NCBI RefSeq assembly: GCF_007362955.1
Contig: NZ_CP041696.1
Span: 62,001-126,000 of the forward strand
Length of the DNA: 64,000 nt
Direction: 5' to 3'
Source of the DNA: Lysinibacillus fusiformis
Lineage (GTDB): Bacteria; Bacillota; Bacilli; Bacillales_A; Planococcaceae
The position numbers were made by a program, and so were the translations under genes. Each line of letters starts with the position of its first letter. Positions within the stretch are counted from its first letter, which is position 1. Below, in pieces: positions 9,480 to 18,587 of this stretch. Below the pieces are notes generated by a model. It was not told where the DNA came from. It saw only the letters and a program-made list of their open reading frames with translations, and did no database searches.

Positions 9480-9512
9480 GCACTTTTCCTAATTGGAGAA
9501 GTGCTTTTTTAT
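9480..9512 (+). terminator. Riboswitch terminator before cbiM
   Basis: GCACTTTTCC (from 9480) pairs with GGAGAAGTGC across a four-base loop with one G-U pair, and is followed by TTTTTT. It sits between the aptamer and the cbiM ribosome site and is the probable expression platform. Confidence 0.88.
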
Positions 9513-9555
9513 TGCGCACGCTACATTCTAAAATTTAATTTAAGGAGGAGCCGTT

Positions 9556-10302
9556 TTGAAATTTTCTTGTTGGAAGCTTAGTTATTTCTTACTGGCATTT
9601 TTACTCGTGCCAAATCGGGCATTTGCCATGCACATTATGGAAGGATTTTTGCCGATTGAATGGGCCATTTTCTGGTGGGTCATTTCGATTCCATTTATTA
9701 TTTTAGGATTACGTTCAATCCGTAAAACAATCGATGAAAACCCTGAAACAAAAATGATACTTGGTCTTTCAGGTGCTTTTGCATTCGTCTTATCCGCACT
9801 CAAAATCCCATCTGTAACAGGAAGTTGCTCACATCCAACTGGTGTTGGCCTGGGAACTGTATTATTCGGTCCATTAGCAATGAGTGTGATTGGAACAATC
9901 GTATTATTATTCCAGTCTTTACTTTTAGCACATGGTGGCATTACAACATTAGGCGCAAATGCCTTTTCGATGGCAATTGTGGGACCATTCATCGCGTACT
10001 TTGTTTTTAAAGGATCTCAAAAAATCGGTCTATCGTTCTCACTGGCCGTATTTTTTGCAGCAATGCTTGGTGATTTAGGTACATATGTTGTGACTTCTGT
10101 TCAACTTGCACTTGCCTTCCCATCAGAAGTAGGCGGCTTTATGGCTTCCTTTACGAAATTCGCTGGGATTTTTGCATTAACACAAATTCCACTTGCTATT
10201 AGCGAAGGAATTTTAACAGTCATCGTCATGAATTTCCTGAAAAAATATAATGTTAGTGAATTAAAAGCTTTACGTGTTTTCTCAGCAAGGGAGGCACACT
10301 AA
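9556..10302 (+). CDS. cbiM: Cobalt ECF transporter substrate-binding subunit CbiM
   Basis: The membrane S-component that recognises cobalt in the CbiMNQO importer. After a signal-like segment ending AFA, the processed N-terminus MHIMEGFLP contains the metal-binding histidine conserved in CbiM/NikM. About six further hydrophobic segments follow, with [15 protein letters not shown] in the second conserved region. The TTG start is supported by a GGAGGAG site six bases upstream. It is the first gene of the riboswitch-controlled operon. Confidence 0.95.
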   Translation: MKFSCWKLSYFLLAFLLVPNRAFAMHIMEGFLPIEWAIFWWVISIPFIILGLRSIRKTIDENPETKMILGLSGAFAFVLSALKIPSVTGSCSHPTGVGLGTVLFGPLAMSVIGTIVLLFQSLLLAHGGITTLGANAFSMAIVGPFIAYFVFKGSQKIGLSFSLAVFFAAMLGDLGTYVVTSVQLALAFPSEVGGFMASFTKFAGIFALTQIPLAISEGILTVIVMNFLKKYNVSELKALRVFSAREAH

Positions 10303-10303
10303 A

Positions 10304-10576
10304 ATGAAAAAAAATTTACTGTTATTAGCAATTGTAGTGCTGTTGGCCATTATTCCGCTATTTGTACAAAAAGGTGCAGAATTCGGTGGCGCTGATGGAG
10401 AGGCGGAAGCAGCAATTGGTGAAATTAACGCAGAGTATGAGCCATGGTTTGAAAGTTTCTGGGAGCCACCAAGTGGTGAAATTGAGAGCTTGTTATTCGT
10501 TCTTCAAGCCGCAATTGGTGCTGGTTTTATTGGCTATTTTATCGGCTTCATGCGTGGCAAACATAAAGAAGGTTAA
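10304..10576 (+). CDS. cbiN: Cobalt transporter accessory subunit CbiN
   Basis: A 90-residue two-helix membrane protein that assists CbiM in cobalt uptake. Hydrophobic helices at about residues 4-20 and 62-80 flank an external segment with AEFGGADGEAE and EYEPWFESFWEPPSGEIES, which is the CbiN signature. The ATG at 10304 has a GGGAGG site inside the end of cbiM. Length is typical. Confidence 0.95.
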   Translation: MKKNLLLLAIVVLLAIIPLFVQKGAEFGGADGEAEAAIGEINAEYEPWFESFWEPPSGEIESLLFVLQAAIGAGFIGYFIGFMRGKHKEG

Positions 10577-10579
10577 GCG

Positions 10580-11353
10580 ATGTTACTCATCGATAAGTAT
10601 GCTTATATGAATAAACTAGCGTCTGTTCATCCGCTAGAAAAAATGACGTTTTCCCTTGGTCTTCTACTACTGTCGCTTATCATGAGAGATGAACATATTT
10701 CACTCATTACATTTATTGTAATGAGTGCTTTTATCATTTTAGGTGCACAAATTCCCTTTACGTATTATGCAAAGTTATTATTGTTACCAGGGTTTTTTCT
10801 ATTGTCGAGTTTAGTATCGATATTAGTTTCTATTGCGCCAACATCAAGTGTCATCCCTGCACATATTTGGGCATTTCAGCTGAAAACATGGACTATTTTT
10901 GTGGGCACTGCAAGCCTACAGACAGCGCAAGAACTCTTTTTTATCGTACTTGGCAGTATTAGCTGTTTATACTTTTTAATATTAACGACATCCGTGCAAT
11001 CTATCTGCCATGTGCTGCGACAGTGGCATCTGCCAGTACTATTTGTAGAGCTCGTGGAACTAACGTATCGCTTTATTTTCATTTTTTTAGACAGTATGCA
11101 AAAAATACATTTAGCACAGCAAGCAAGGCTCGGCTACCTTTCTCCGATGCAATGGCTCCGTTCAGTATCTATGCTAATCGCTGCATTATTTGCAGAAATG
11201 TTCCAGCGTAGTCGTGAACTCAATAATGCGATGCAGGCACGCGGCGGTGAACCTGTCTATTGGCCAGAGAATGTTAGCTATAGTCAGAAAAACTGGCTCG
11301 GTATTACGAGTATTTTTGTATTCCTCATCATTTATGGAGGGTTTTTCTCATGA
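10580..11353 (+). CDS. cbiQ: Cobalt ECF transporter T-component CbiQ
   Basis: A 257-residue transmembrane coupling subunit that links CbiM to the ATPase. It starts LLIDKYAYMNKLASVHPLEK, typical of CbiQ, and near the C-terminus has the helix motif QRSRELNNAMQARGG, the Ala-Arg-Gly coupling motif that contacts the ABC subunit. Several hydrophobic segments lie between. It follows cbiN by three bases and overlaps cbiO by four. Confidence 0.94.
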   Translation: MLLIDKYAYMNKLASVHPLEKMTFSLGLLLLSLIMRDEHISLITFIVMSAFIILGAQIPFTYYAKLLLLPGFFLLSSLVSILVSIAPTSSVIPAHIWAFQLKTWTIFVGTASLQTAQELFFIVLGSISCLYFLILTTSVQSICHVLRQWHLPVLFVELVELTYRFIFIFLDSMQKIHLAQQARLGYLSPMQWLRSVSMLIAALFAEMFQRSRELNNAMQARGGEPVYWPENVSYSQKNWLGITSIFVFLIIYGGFFS

Positions 11354-12186
11354 CAGAACTTTACTTTGATCTCCAAAATTTATCTTATAGCTACACAGAT
11401 GGTACCCATGCTTTAAAGGATATTACGTTACAAATTCCTAAGGGTCAAAAAATCGCAATACTTGGGCATAATGGTGCCGGAAAATCAACATTATTCCAGC
11501 ATTTAAACGGCATTTTACGACCAACTACAGGTAATATTTCCTTTTGCGATGTAGCAATGAGCTATAATCGACAAGCTTTAAAATCTTTGCGTCAACAAGT
11601 TGGCATTGTATTTCAAGATGCGGACAATCAACTTTTTTCTGGTACGGTCAAACAAGACATTGCCTTCGGACCACTCAATCTTGGTTGGACAAGTGAAAAA
11701 ATGGAAGAAAAAATTGCCTGGGCAGTTGCTCAAACTGAGGTGGCAACATTGCTCGACAAACCCATTCACTTTTTAAGTGTTGGACAGAAAAAACGTGTAG
11801 CAATGGCGGGAGTTTTAGCGATGGAACCGTCTGTTTTACTATTAGATGAACCAACTGCAGGACTAGATAATTATTATGCTGCACAAGTATTACAAACCCT
11901 TGCAAAGTTGGAAAATGGTGAACGAACAATCTTACTCGCTACGCATGATATTCCACTTGCTTATGAATGGGCAGATCAAATTATTGTTATGGAAGCTGGG
12001 CAAATCATCTACAATGGTGATCCTATTGCATTGTTCTATCAACAAGATATACTTGACCGTGCCCACCTCGAACGCCCTTGGGTATTTGAAATGGCCATCT
12101 CGTTACAAAACAAGAAGCTATTTGAGAAAAATATTACAATCCCTCGTTCGAAGGAAGAATTACAAAGACTTATTGAACAGCTTTAA
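11350..12186 (+). CDS. cbiO: Cobalt ECF transporter ATPase CbiO
   Basis: A 278-residue ABC ATPase powering cobalt import. Walker A is GHNGAGKST at residues 39-47, the Q-loop is VFQDADNQLF as in ECF ATPases, the signature is LSVGQKKRVAMAG, Walker B is LLLDEP and the switch histidine is in ATHDIP. The start overlaps the cbiQ stop (ATGA). It is the last gene of the operon; I see no clear terminator in the following 60 bases. Confidence 0.95.
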   Translation: MTELYFDLQNLSYSYTDGTHALKDITLQIPKGQKIAILGHNGAGKSTLFQHLNGILRPTTGNISFCDVAMSYNRQALKSLRQQVGIVFQDADNQLFSGTVKQDIAFGPLNLGWTSEKMEEKIAWAVAQTEVATLLDKPIHFLSVGQKKRVAMAGVLAMEPSVLLLDEPTAGLDNYYAAQVLQTLAKLENGERTILLATHDIPLAYEWADQIIVMEAGQIIYNGDPIALFYQQDILDRAHLERPWVFEMAISLQNKKLFEKNITIPRSKEELQRLIEQL

Positions 12187-12261
12187 GATAATGTTTTAGT
12201 GACATAGCATTTCTTGGACTAAAATTGCGTGCTTTTCATTTGTGGCTGAATCAACTCTCCG

Positions 12262-12435
12262 TGACTCTAATCTCTCAAACTGAGTAAAAGAGGATGACTA
12301 ATCCCCCACCGTAAGTACGGTTCCAATTAAGGCGGGTTCCATGAAGTCTGATGGACTGTTGCCTCAAGGATGTGAAGTCGGTCTGTTTTAGATATGGACT
12401 CTTTATTAGTCCAGGGGTTTGACCTTCTTTACAAC
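12262..12435 (-). mobile_element. Possible 3' remnant of a group II intron (domain V/VI-like)
   Basis: On the minus strand GGAACCGTACTTACGGTGG, followed by a GGATTAGTCATCC hairpin and TTTTACTCAG, closely resembles the domain V and VI end of the intron remnant at 48.1 kb (GGAACCGTACGTACGGTGG ... CCTACTCGATT). No maturase coding survives. An insertion-sequence end with a similar hairpin is an alternative. The rest of the 12187-12586 gap holds no gene that I can support. Confidence 0.42.
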
Positions 12436-12586
12436 TTTTTTATCATAGATTTAAAAGAACAAACAATAGAGTTCGAAAATCTTGGAAAAATATTCACTTA
12501 TATCCTTATATTACGAAACTTTTCGATCGTTCATTCGTATCAGTATAGATGTGACTTAAAATAAAACACTCAAGGAGAGAAAACAA

Positions 12587-15500
12587 TTGAACAATTGGCT
12601 TAAGAAATCAATGGCTGTAGTAACATCTGCAGCACTAATCGTTCCTGCTGCTTCCGCCTTTGCAGAAGCACCTCAAAACGCAGCGATGAACTCAGAGTTA
12701 GTGAAGATTGCTGTCGCTAGCAAACAGGAACAAACATTAAAGCAATTCAACAATCAAAAAGAATGGATCAGTCAGGATAAAATTATCGTCAAGCATTCAG
12801 GTCTTGCTAAGAATGCACATCAAAAAATTGGCTCAAAAGTAATCCGATCTATCCCTTCATTAGGTTACGATGTTATCCAACTTAACAAAGGAGTAACTCT
12901 TGAAAAAGCAGTTTCCTATTATGCCAAGCAACAAGGAGTTAAAAGTGTATCTCCAAGCTACGTGTATCATGCCTTTGACACCGGAGAAGATCCAAAGAAA
13001 AAGGATATGTATCATTTAAATCTGCTTCAAATTGATAAGGCCCTTGAATTAGCGGGCAATCACGAGGTAAAAGTAGCAGTTATCGATTCTGGTGTGGATT
13101 TTAAACATCCCGAACTAAAATCTCAAGTGCTTCCACCCTATAATGCTGCAGCACCTGCCAATTCTACTTATCCTGGTGACCATGGAACACATGTAGCTGG
13201 AATTATTGGCGCAGCAAAGGATAATGCTATAGGAGGACATGGGGTTAATCCAAAAGCTAAGCTTCTTCCCATTGATGTATTCAACGGAAAAGATGGTGCC
13301 AATGATTTCGTCATTGCGCAAGGAATCCTTTATGCCATTGAACAGGGCGCTGATGTTATTAATATGAGCCTTGGCGGCTATGGCGAATCTCCATTAATGA
13401 AGGAAGCCGTTCAGAAAGCGATTGATAATGGCATTACCGTTGTAGCAGCTGCTGGAAATGAATCGACAGATAATTACTCCTTCCCTGCTTCTTTCGAAGG
13501 TGTCATTAGCGTAGGTTCTACGAATGATAGAAATAAACTATCAAGCTATTCAAACTACGGTCCATCAGTTGACGTGGTAGCACCAGGTGAAGATGTATAT
13601 AGCACAGTTTATGATGAGAAAAAAGGATCATCCTTTGTAAAATTTAGCGGGACATCAATGGCATCTCCTGTTGTTGCAGGTGTGGCGTCCCTACTAAAAT
13701 CAAAATATCCAAATTTAATGCCTCATGAAATTGAAGCTATTCTCGAAATGACCGCAAAGGATTTAGGGGAGAAAGGCTATGATCTTACATATGGACATGG
13801 TCTTATTGATCCTTTAAAAGCATTACAGTTTGATATAAAAAATCTACCTAAACAGTATACAGAAACAAAAGATGAGCGAATGGAAAACGCAAAAGACCTT
13901 CAAAAGACTGTATTGAATACAGAAAAAGGTGAATTCAAGCAGCCGGATGAAAAAAAATGGTACAAGGTTGATTTAGAATCAGATGAATATGCTCAACTGA
14001 CATTAAAAGGTGCCAACAAATTCGATTATGCATTTGATTTGTATTTCTACCCTAAAGGTCATAAAGATGAAGTAGAACCAATCAACGTGAATGATGTCCG
14101 TGTAGGAAAGCAAGAAGGATACCTATTTAAAGCAGATCAAGAAGGAACGCTACTTATTGGCGTAAAAGATCATAATGGCAGCTATAGTTTAAAGGGCGAA
14201 TCTAACTACATCTTTACAGCTCAAACGACAAAGGAATTACCAATTGATTCATTGAATATGGACAATATGGAGAAAATTCAACAGTTCCCATACAGCACAG
14301 CAGGGAAAAACTATACCCTACTTTCTAAAGATCAACAAAGAGACCAAGATTATTTTACATTTACAGTAAAAGAACCAACAACGCTAAAATTTGATTTATC
14401 GGGTATCCCAGGTGTTACAGCATCCATGGAACTTTATCTAAAAGAAGACTTAAATAATGTACCGACAGAAAAACTTAATGATGAGGAATTGGATGAGACA
14501 TTGGATGAGGCTTATCCAATTCAAACATCCTACGGTACGGATAAAGGAGACGGTGTAAGCCTTATTGTAGATGCTATCCCCGATGAGGAGTATGTACTAA
14601 GCGTATCAAATGAAAGCGAGATCGATTTTTCACTTGACATGTTCTTTAGCGGAGGCATTGAAGTTCAAGAGAGTATAAGTGAATCAATGATTCCTTACAC
14701 ATTAAAAGGAGAAGTTGTTACCCTTCCTGAAGATGAAGACGGACTTCCATTAAATGAGGAAATAATAGTAGACAACGAACAAAATGATTATTTACCTTTA
14801 ACTCCATATAAAGCTAAAAAAAATAATCAAGCAAATGATTTAATGAGTATGTTCATGAGTCCAGATGGTATGGGGAGTCTGGAAAACGTGGATGTAATTA
14901 TGGAGAATGCGATTCGTTTTGATATTGGAGTAGATCAAAAAGCATACTTCCAAACAGAATATGATGAAGATTACTTCTTATTTGAAACTAAAGAAGATGC
15001 CATATATGGTTTCCATATTAATAAAGGCATGAACCAATCACCAACTGGAACCATATTTGAATATGATAAGGATACTAATGAATTATTACCAGTTTCTTCA
15101 TTAACTAATGATATGGGACTAATGAGTCTACTTCTTGGAACAACAATTGATGAAGACGAGGCAAAGACAGTTGCCTTGAAAAAGGACAAAACCTATGTTG
15201 TAAGTGTAGTCAATTATGGTAACCGTTCTTCTGAACCATACACACTTAAAACAAGTAAAATGGCAGATATTCCAACAGATCATAATAAAGATAATAATAC
15301 ACCAATAAATGCTCAAACGATTCAACCTGGTATCACCTATAAAAACCATCTCATTTATAAAGATGATACTGATTTCTACTATTATAAACAACGAGGCAAA
15401 GATGAAGTCATGAGTCTTCTTGTTTCTTCAGTACCATTGACAAATGAACAGCTAAATCAATTACCTAAAGAACTTCAAAAAGAATTTAAATTTTCAGGCT

Positions 15501-16111
15501 CCATTATTGAAGACACAAATGGTAATATGGAAATCGATCCAAAAGAAATGGAAACAGAAATTCAATTTGGGCAAGGTGAAAACTTAATTGAAATATTACT
15601 CGGTATTTCAGGCACAATAGATGTCAATACTTCATTTAAAGCGAAAAAGGATCGCGGTTATTTTATTGTTGTTAATGGAGCGAACCTTGGACAAGTATCG
15701 ATTGAACCATATACTTTAACTATGTTTGATCATAATAGAGTAGATGAAGATGCAGATTCTGAGTTAGTCAATGGTGTACCAACAAAGCCATCTCAACTTA
15801 CAAAAAAAGACGACAAATGGGTAGCTACTCAATATCTTAATGCAGGAGTCCCATTTGGAGATAAGGACTATTTTGAATTTACCAATGACAGCAAACGCGA
15901 TGTGTTCTTCTCTCTACAAACAGAAAAAGCACTGGATGGCGTCATCCGCATTATCGATGCAAAAGGAAAAACAGTAGAAACCTTAGATCTTTACGGTGCT
16001 GAAGATGCTGAAGTAGGTACGGTCGAACTCGATAAAGGAACATATTATATTGAAGTAAGTGAATTATACGGCAAAGCTAGTACACAGCCATATACACTTG
16101 AAGTAAAATAA
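12587..16111 (+). CDS. Secreted subtilisin-family (S8) serine protease with long C-terminal extension
   Basis: An 1174-residue extracellular endopeptidase. It has a signal peptide to about residue 27 (AASAFAEA), a propeptide to about 130 and a S8 catalytic domain at about 140-415. The triad is D167 (VIDSGVD), H199 (GDHGTHVAG) and S357 (SGTSMASP), with oxyanion N291. The remaining 760 residues are acidic, repetitive beta-rich blocks reminiscent of pre-peptidase C-terminal (PPC-like) domains, each ending in stretches such as YTLKTS or YTLEVK. The TTG start has an AAGGAGAG site. It stands alone and is flanked by intron-like remnants. Confidence 0.92.
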   Translation: MNNWLKKSMAVVTSAALIVPAASAFAEAPQNAAMNSELVKIAVASKQEQTLKQFNNQKEWISQDKIIVKHSGLAKNAHQKIGSKVIRSIPSLGYDVIQLNKGVTLEKAVSYYAKQQGVKSVSPSYVYHAFDTGEDPKKKDMYHLNLLQIDKALELAGNHEVKVAVIDSGVDFKHPELKSQVLPPYNAAAPANSTYPGDHGTHVAGIIGAAKDNAIGGHGVNPKAKLLPIDVFNGKDGANDFVIAQGILYAIEQGADVINMSLGGYGESPLMKEAVQKAIDNGITVVAAAGNESTDNYSFPASFEGVISVGSTNDRNKLSSYSNYGPSVDVVAPGEDVYSTVYDEKKGSSFVKFSGTSMASPVVAGVASLLKSKYPNLMPHEIEAILEMTAKDLGEKGYDLTYGHGLIDPLKALQFDIKNLPKQYTETKDERMENAKDLQKTVLNTEKGEFKQPDEKKWYKVDLESDEYAQLTLKGANKFDYAFDLYFYPKGHKDEVEPINVNDVRVGKQEGYLFKADQEGTLLIGVKDHNGSYSLKGESNYIFTAQTTKELPIDSLNMDNMEKIQQFPYSTAGKNYTLLSKDQQRDQDYFTFTVKEPTTLKFDLSGIPGVTASMELYLKEDLNNVPTEKLNDEELDETLDEAYPIQTSYGTDKGDGVSLIVDAIPDEEYVLSVSNESEIDFSLDMFFSGGIEVQESISESMIPYTLKGEVVTLPEDEDGLPLNEEIIVDNEQNDYLPLTPYKAKKNNQANDLMSMFMSPDGMGSLENVDVIMENAIRFDIGVDQKAYFQTEYDEDYFLFETKEDAIYGFHINKGMNQSPTGTIFEYDKDTNELLPVSSLTNDMGLMSLLLGTTIDEDEAKTVALKKDKTYVVSVVNYGNRSSEPYTLKTSKMADIPTDHNKDNNTPINAQTIQPGITYKNHLIYKDDTDFYYYKQRGKDEVMSLLVSSVPLTNEQLNQLPKELQKEFKFSGSIIEDTNGNMEIDPKEMETEIQFGQGENLIEILLGISGTIDVNTSFKAKKDRGYFIVVNGANLGQVSIEPYTLTMFDHNRVDEDADSELVNGVPTKPSQLTKKDDKWVATQYLNAGVPFGDKDYFEFTNDSKRDVFFSLQTEKALDGVIRIIDAKGKTVETLDLYGAEDAEVGTVELDKGTYYIEVSELYGKASTQPYTLEVK

Positions 16112-16120
16112 AATATAAAT

Positions 16121-16194
16121 CCTCTACACTGAAAAATGAATTTAGTAGAAGGTCAGAAATTTCGGTTGAAGGTAGTGTAGTAGAGGCATTTTTT
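16121..16194 (+). terminator. Possible terminator of the protease gene
   Basis: CCTCTAC at 16121 pairs with GTAGAGG at 16180-16186, followed by a run of six Ts. The loop is long (about 50 bases), so this is less certain than the hairpin at 16294. Confidence 0.45.
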
Positions 16195-16291
16195 CAGCTC
16201 TGTCTTTTCAAGAAAGTGAAGCATGTTGTATTCGCTTCTAAGCCAACATAAATGCTCAGATAATCTTCTACCAATTAATAAGTGAAGGAAT

Positions 16292-16328
16292 GTCCCCTAG
16301 ATGCTCGAAAATCTAGGGGATTTTTTTA
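16292..16328 (+). terminator. Strong intrinsic terminator
   Basis: CCCCTAGAT (16294-16302) pairs with ATCTAGGGG (16311-16319) around an eight-base loop, followed by seven Ts. It would stop transcripts from the protease side. Apart from this hairpin and the intron remnant, 16195-16619 has no gene that I can see. Confidence 0.85.
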
Positions 16329-16429
16329 TTAATGTTTTAAACTATTCGATATTATTTAAATGATATGACCTTCGACAGAAAGAACTTTCTGTTATTTAGC
16401 ACATTCATCCAATCCTACCTAACCTTCCA

Positions 16430-16577
16430 TTAAGTTGTTCCTTAGACCTGAGATTTTTTACCTGCTTCCCTCCCGATGCCACATCATCCCGGACACCCAT
16501 GCACTTGGCTAGCCACTGACTCTATTTTCATGGTTCGGGAATTGCCCCTATCCCGATTACGTCCGCGCTGGGCGCAC
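16430..16577 (-). mobile_element. 5' remnant of a group II intron
   Basis: Reading the minus strand from 16577, the sequence opens GTGCGCCCAGC, the standard 5' end of bacterial group II introns. It continues with GCATGGGTGTCC, GGGAGGGAAGC and GGTCTAAGGAACAAC, which match conserved blocks of intron domain I. It begins directly after the T-run of the terminator at 16578-16615. No reverse transcriptase is present, so it is a dead fragment. Confidence 0.72.
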
Positions 16578-16616
16578 AAAAAAAAGCATCTTCATCCGAG
16601 ATGGATGAGATACTTT
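16578..16616 (-). terminator. Terminator of the GNAT gene
   Basis: On the minus strand AGTATCTCATCC pairs with GGATGAAGATGCT with one bulge and a G-U pair, followed by eight Ts. It ends exactly where the intron remnant starts. Confidence 0.75.
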
Positions 16617-16619
16617 TTC

Positions 16620-17060
16620 TTAATTGAAATATTTAACATAGTTACTATATTGATCTTGCATCATTTCAAGCTTTTCGTATAGCTTACGTGCATTTACATT
16701 ATCTGTTGCCGTTTGCAGCGTCACATAGCGAGCATACTGTTGCTCACAATATTGAAATACCTGTTCCATCAATGTCTTGCCCACCCCTAGGCCCCTAGCA
16801 TCTTCAGTGACATAGATATCATTTAAAATATACGCACGTTGTAAAGCAATAGAAGAATATGTCGGATATAATTGTACAAAGCCAATTGTTTTGCCATTTT
16901 CCACAGCTATAAAAATGACTGATTCTTTTAATGCTATTCGTAATTGTAAAAATGCCTTCGCACTGCTTATATCTGACTCAATCCCATAAAACTGGCGATA
17001 TTCATCAAAAAGCACTGTTAACTCCTCTAGTTCATCCAATGTTGCTTGAAGTATTTCCAT
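16620..17060 (-). CDS. GNAT family N-acetyltransferase
   Basis: A 146-residue single-domain acetyltransferase. The acetyl-CoA loop is visible as DARGLGVGKTLMEQV at about residues 92-106, after the beta-4 strand LNDIYVTE, and NVNARKLYEKL gives the C-terminal alpha-4 motif. The substrate is unknown. The ATG has a GGGGAG site. It is a single-gene unit ending at the hairpin 16578-16616. Confidence 0.9.
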   Translation of the reverse strand: MEILQATLDELEELTVLFDEYRQFYGIESDISSAKAFLQLRIALKESVIFIAVENGKTIGFVQLYPTYSSIALQRAYILNDIYVTEDARGLGVGKTLMEQVFQYCEQQYARYVTLQTATDNVNARKLYEKLEMMQDQYSNYVKYFN

Positions 17061-17177
17061 CCTATTCTCCCCTTGTGTCTACCCATGGTTGTCTAAAATT
17101 ATGAATCTAGTTTTCATTATAAAGGAAATAATGGAATAAAGAAAAGAATACCACTCAAATTCAAGCAAAACTACACT

Positions 17178-18275
17178 TTAGCTTGGCTTTTCATGTAAAT
17201 GTTCTGCAACTTTTTGCACAATATGCTTCCAGTTTAATTCCGCTCTAGCGAATGCTTGGAGGTGCTCACATGTATCAGCCAATAACGCTTCCTGCTTTGT
17301 TACTTGCTGCAATGTCCGCCCTACACTTTGCCAATCATGTGTCGGATGAATCATCCCGAAGCGTTGATGATGGGTAATATCAGCAGCACCGTCAACATCG
17401 GTCGTAACGATATAACAGCCATTCTTAGCTGCTTCAGCAAATACATGCGCATAACACTCTACTAACGAGGTAAGGCAAAAAATTTTAGCTTGCCTATACT
17501 CTTCCTCTAATTGATATTTATCGAAAATGGGTCCTAATATCCTTACTTGAGAAGCGAACGGATTTCCTTTAAGGGTTTCGTGTAACTCTTTCTTAAATTC
17601 ATCTGACATTGGGCCAACTAAACGGAATTCCCAATCTAAGAGCTCGGCGGCTAAAAACGCTTTTACAGCCAGTAGAATTTGTTTTTCAGGCGCATCTAAA
17701 CGTCCTACTGTCAGTATTCTATTTTTTTTCTCGTTAAACAAGACAGGCTCTGTATGGAACAGTTCATAAAAGCCATTTGGTATATGTTTAATATCTAAAT
17801 TCACAAATTGATGAAGAGACTTTTGAATGGCTCCAGATTCAGAGGAAAGAACATCACAAAGTTGGAGCAATTCAACAAAATAAGGATAGGTCTTTAATCG
17901 ATTTAACCAAAATCGATTAACATCCAGCTTCATATAGATTTTACCGCTCGGATTGAATTTCTTATACGTCTTGAGTATGGATAAATAAGATGGATATGGT
18001 CCAATTGCAAATGCGATATCAATATCTTGCGCATGTTCGATTAAGTAAGAATTCATATTCGCTACATAATCATCTTGAAAAGGAATAGGTTGAAAAGTCA
18101 CTGAAGGAAATGCTTGTTTGAGTAGCGTTTCATTCATTTCAGTTGTTAAAATCGTTACATCATAGCCTAAATATTCACCTAGTAAAATAGGAACAAGACA
18201 AAGGTCTTTGAAAATATGTGCGTCAGAGAGCTTATACGATTCCACACTACAGATAAATGCTATTTTTTTAGACAT
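17178..18275 (-). CDS. Family 4-type glycosyltransferase
   Basis: A 365-residue GT-B fold protein. The C-terminal half has RILTVGRLDAPEKQILLAVK, VRILGPIFDKYQLEEEYRQA and FCLTSLVECYAHVFAEAAKNG with a conserved acidic residue, the pattern of GT4 (glycosyltransferase group 1) enzymes. The N-terminal half binds an unknown acceptor. The ATG has a GGGG site. It diverges from the sugar genes at 18.6-21.1 kb and probably serves cell-surface polysaccharide or glycoprotein synthesis, which is inference. Confidence 0.85.
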   Translation of the reverse strand: MSKKIAFICSVESYKLSDAHIFKDLCLVPILLGEYLGYDVTILTTEMNETLLKQAFPSVTFQPIPFQDDYVANMNSYLIEHAQDIDIAFAIGPYPSYLSILKTYKKFNPSGKIYMKLDVNRFWLNRLKTYPYFVELLQLCDVLSSESGAIQKSLHQFVNLDIKHIPNGFYELFHTEPVLFNEKKNRILTVGRLDAPEKQILLAVKAFLAAELLDWEFRLVGPMSDEFKKELHETLKGNPFASQVRILGPIFDKYQLEEEYRQAKIFCLTSLVECYAHVFAEAAKNGCYIVTTDVDGAADITHHQRFGMIHPTHDWQSVGRTLQQVTKQEALLADTCEHLQAFARAELNWKHIVQKVAEHLHEKPS

Positions 18276-18587
18276 TGTATCCCCCTTATAAAAACTCTAT
18301 ATATAGCATATGCCGCTTCCGAAAATAAGGTGAAAAAATCATCATTCATTGATGCCTGGAACAATATCCTTGTGTAATTGTTGTTCCCTTACGAGGTTTA
18401 GTTTTATAAGATGTTCCCCCTAAAAAAATGCCTCATTTAATATTTAAACTGTAATTTCAAAACGCTTTTTTCAAAATGAACAATAGCCTACAGAGCAATA
18501 CATTATATGCATATTGTAAAAAAGGAAGTCTTTATGTGGATTATTAACATGCATTGTAATGAATTGAACAAAGAATTGAGGGTTCTC
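18276..18587. other. Intergenic region between divergent glycosyltransferase genes
   Basis: About 310 AT-rich bases separating divergently oriented genes. It should hold both promoters, but I cannot pick a convincing -35/-10 pair. No gene or repeat is seen. Confidence 0.5.
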
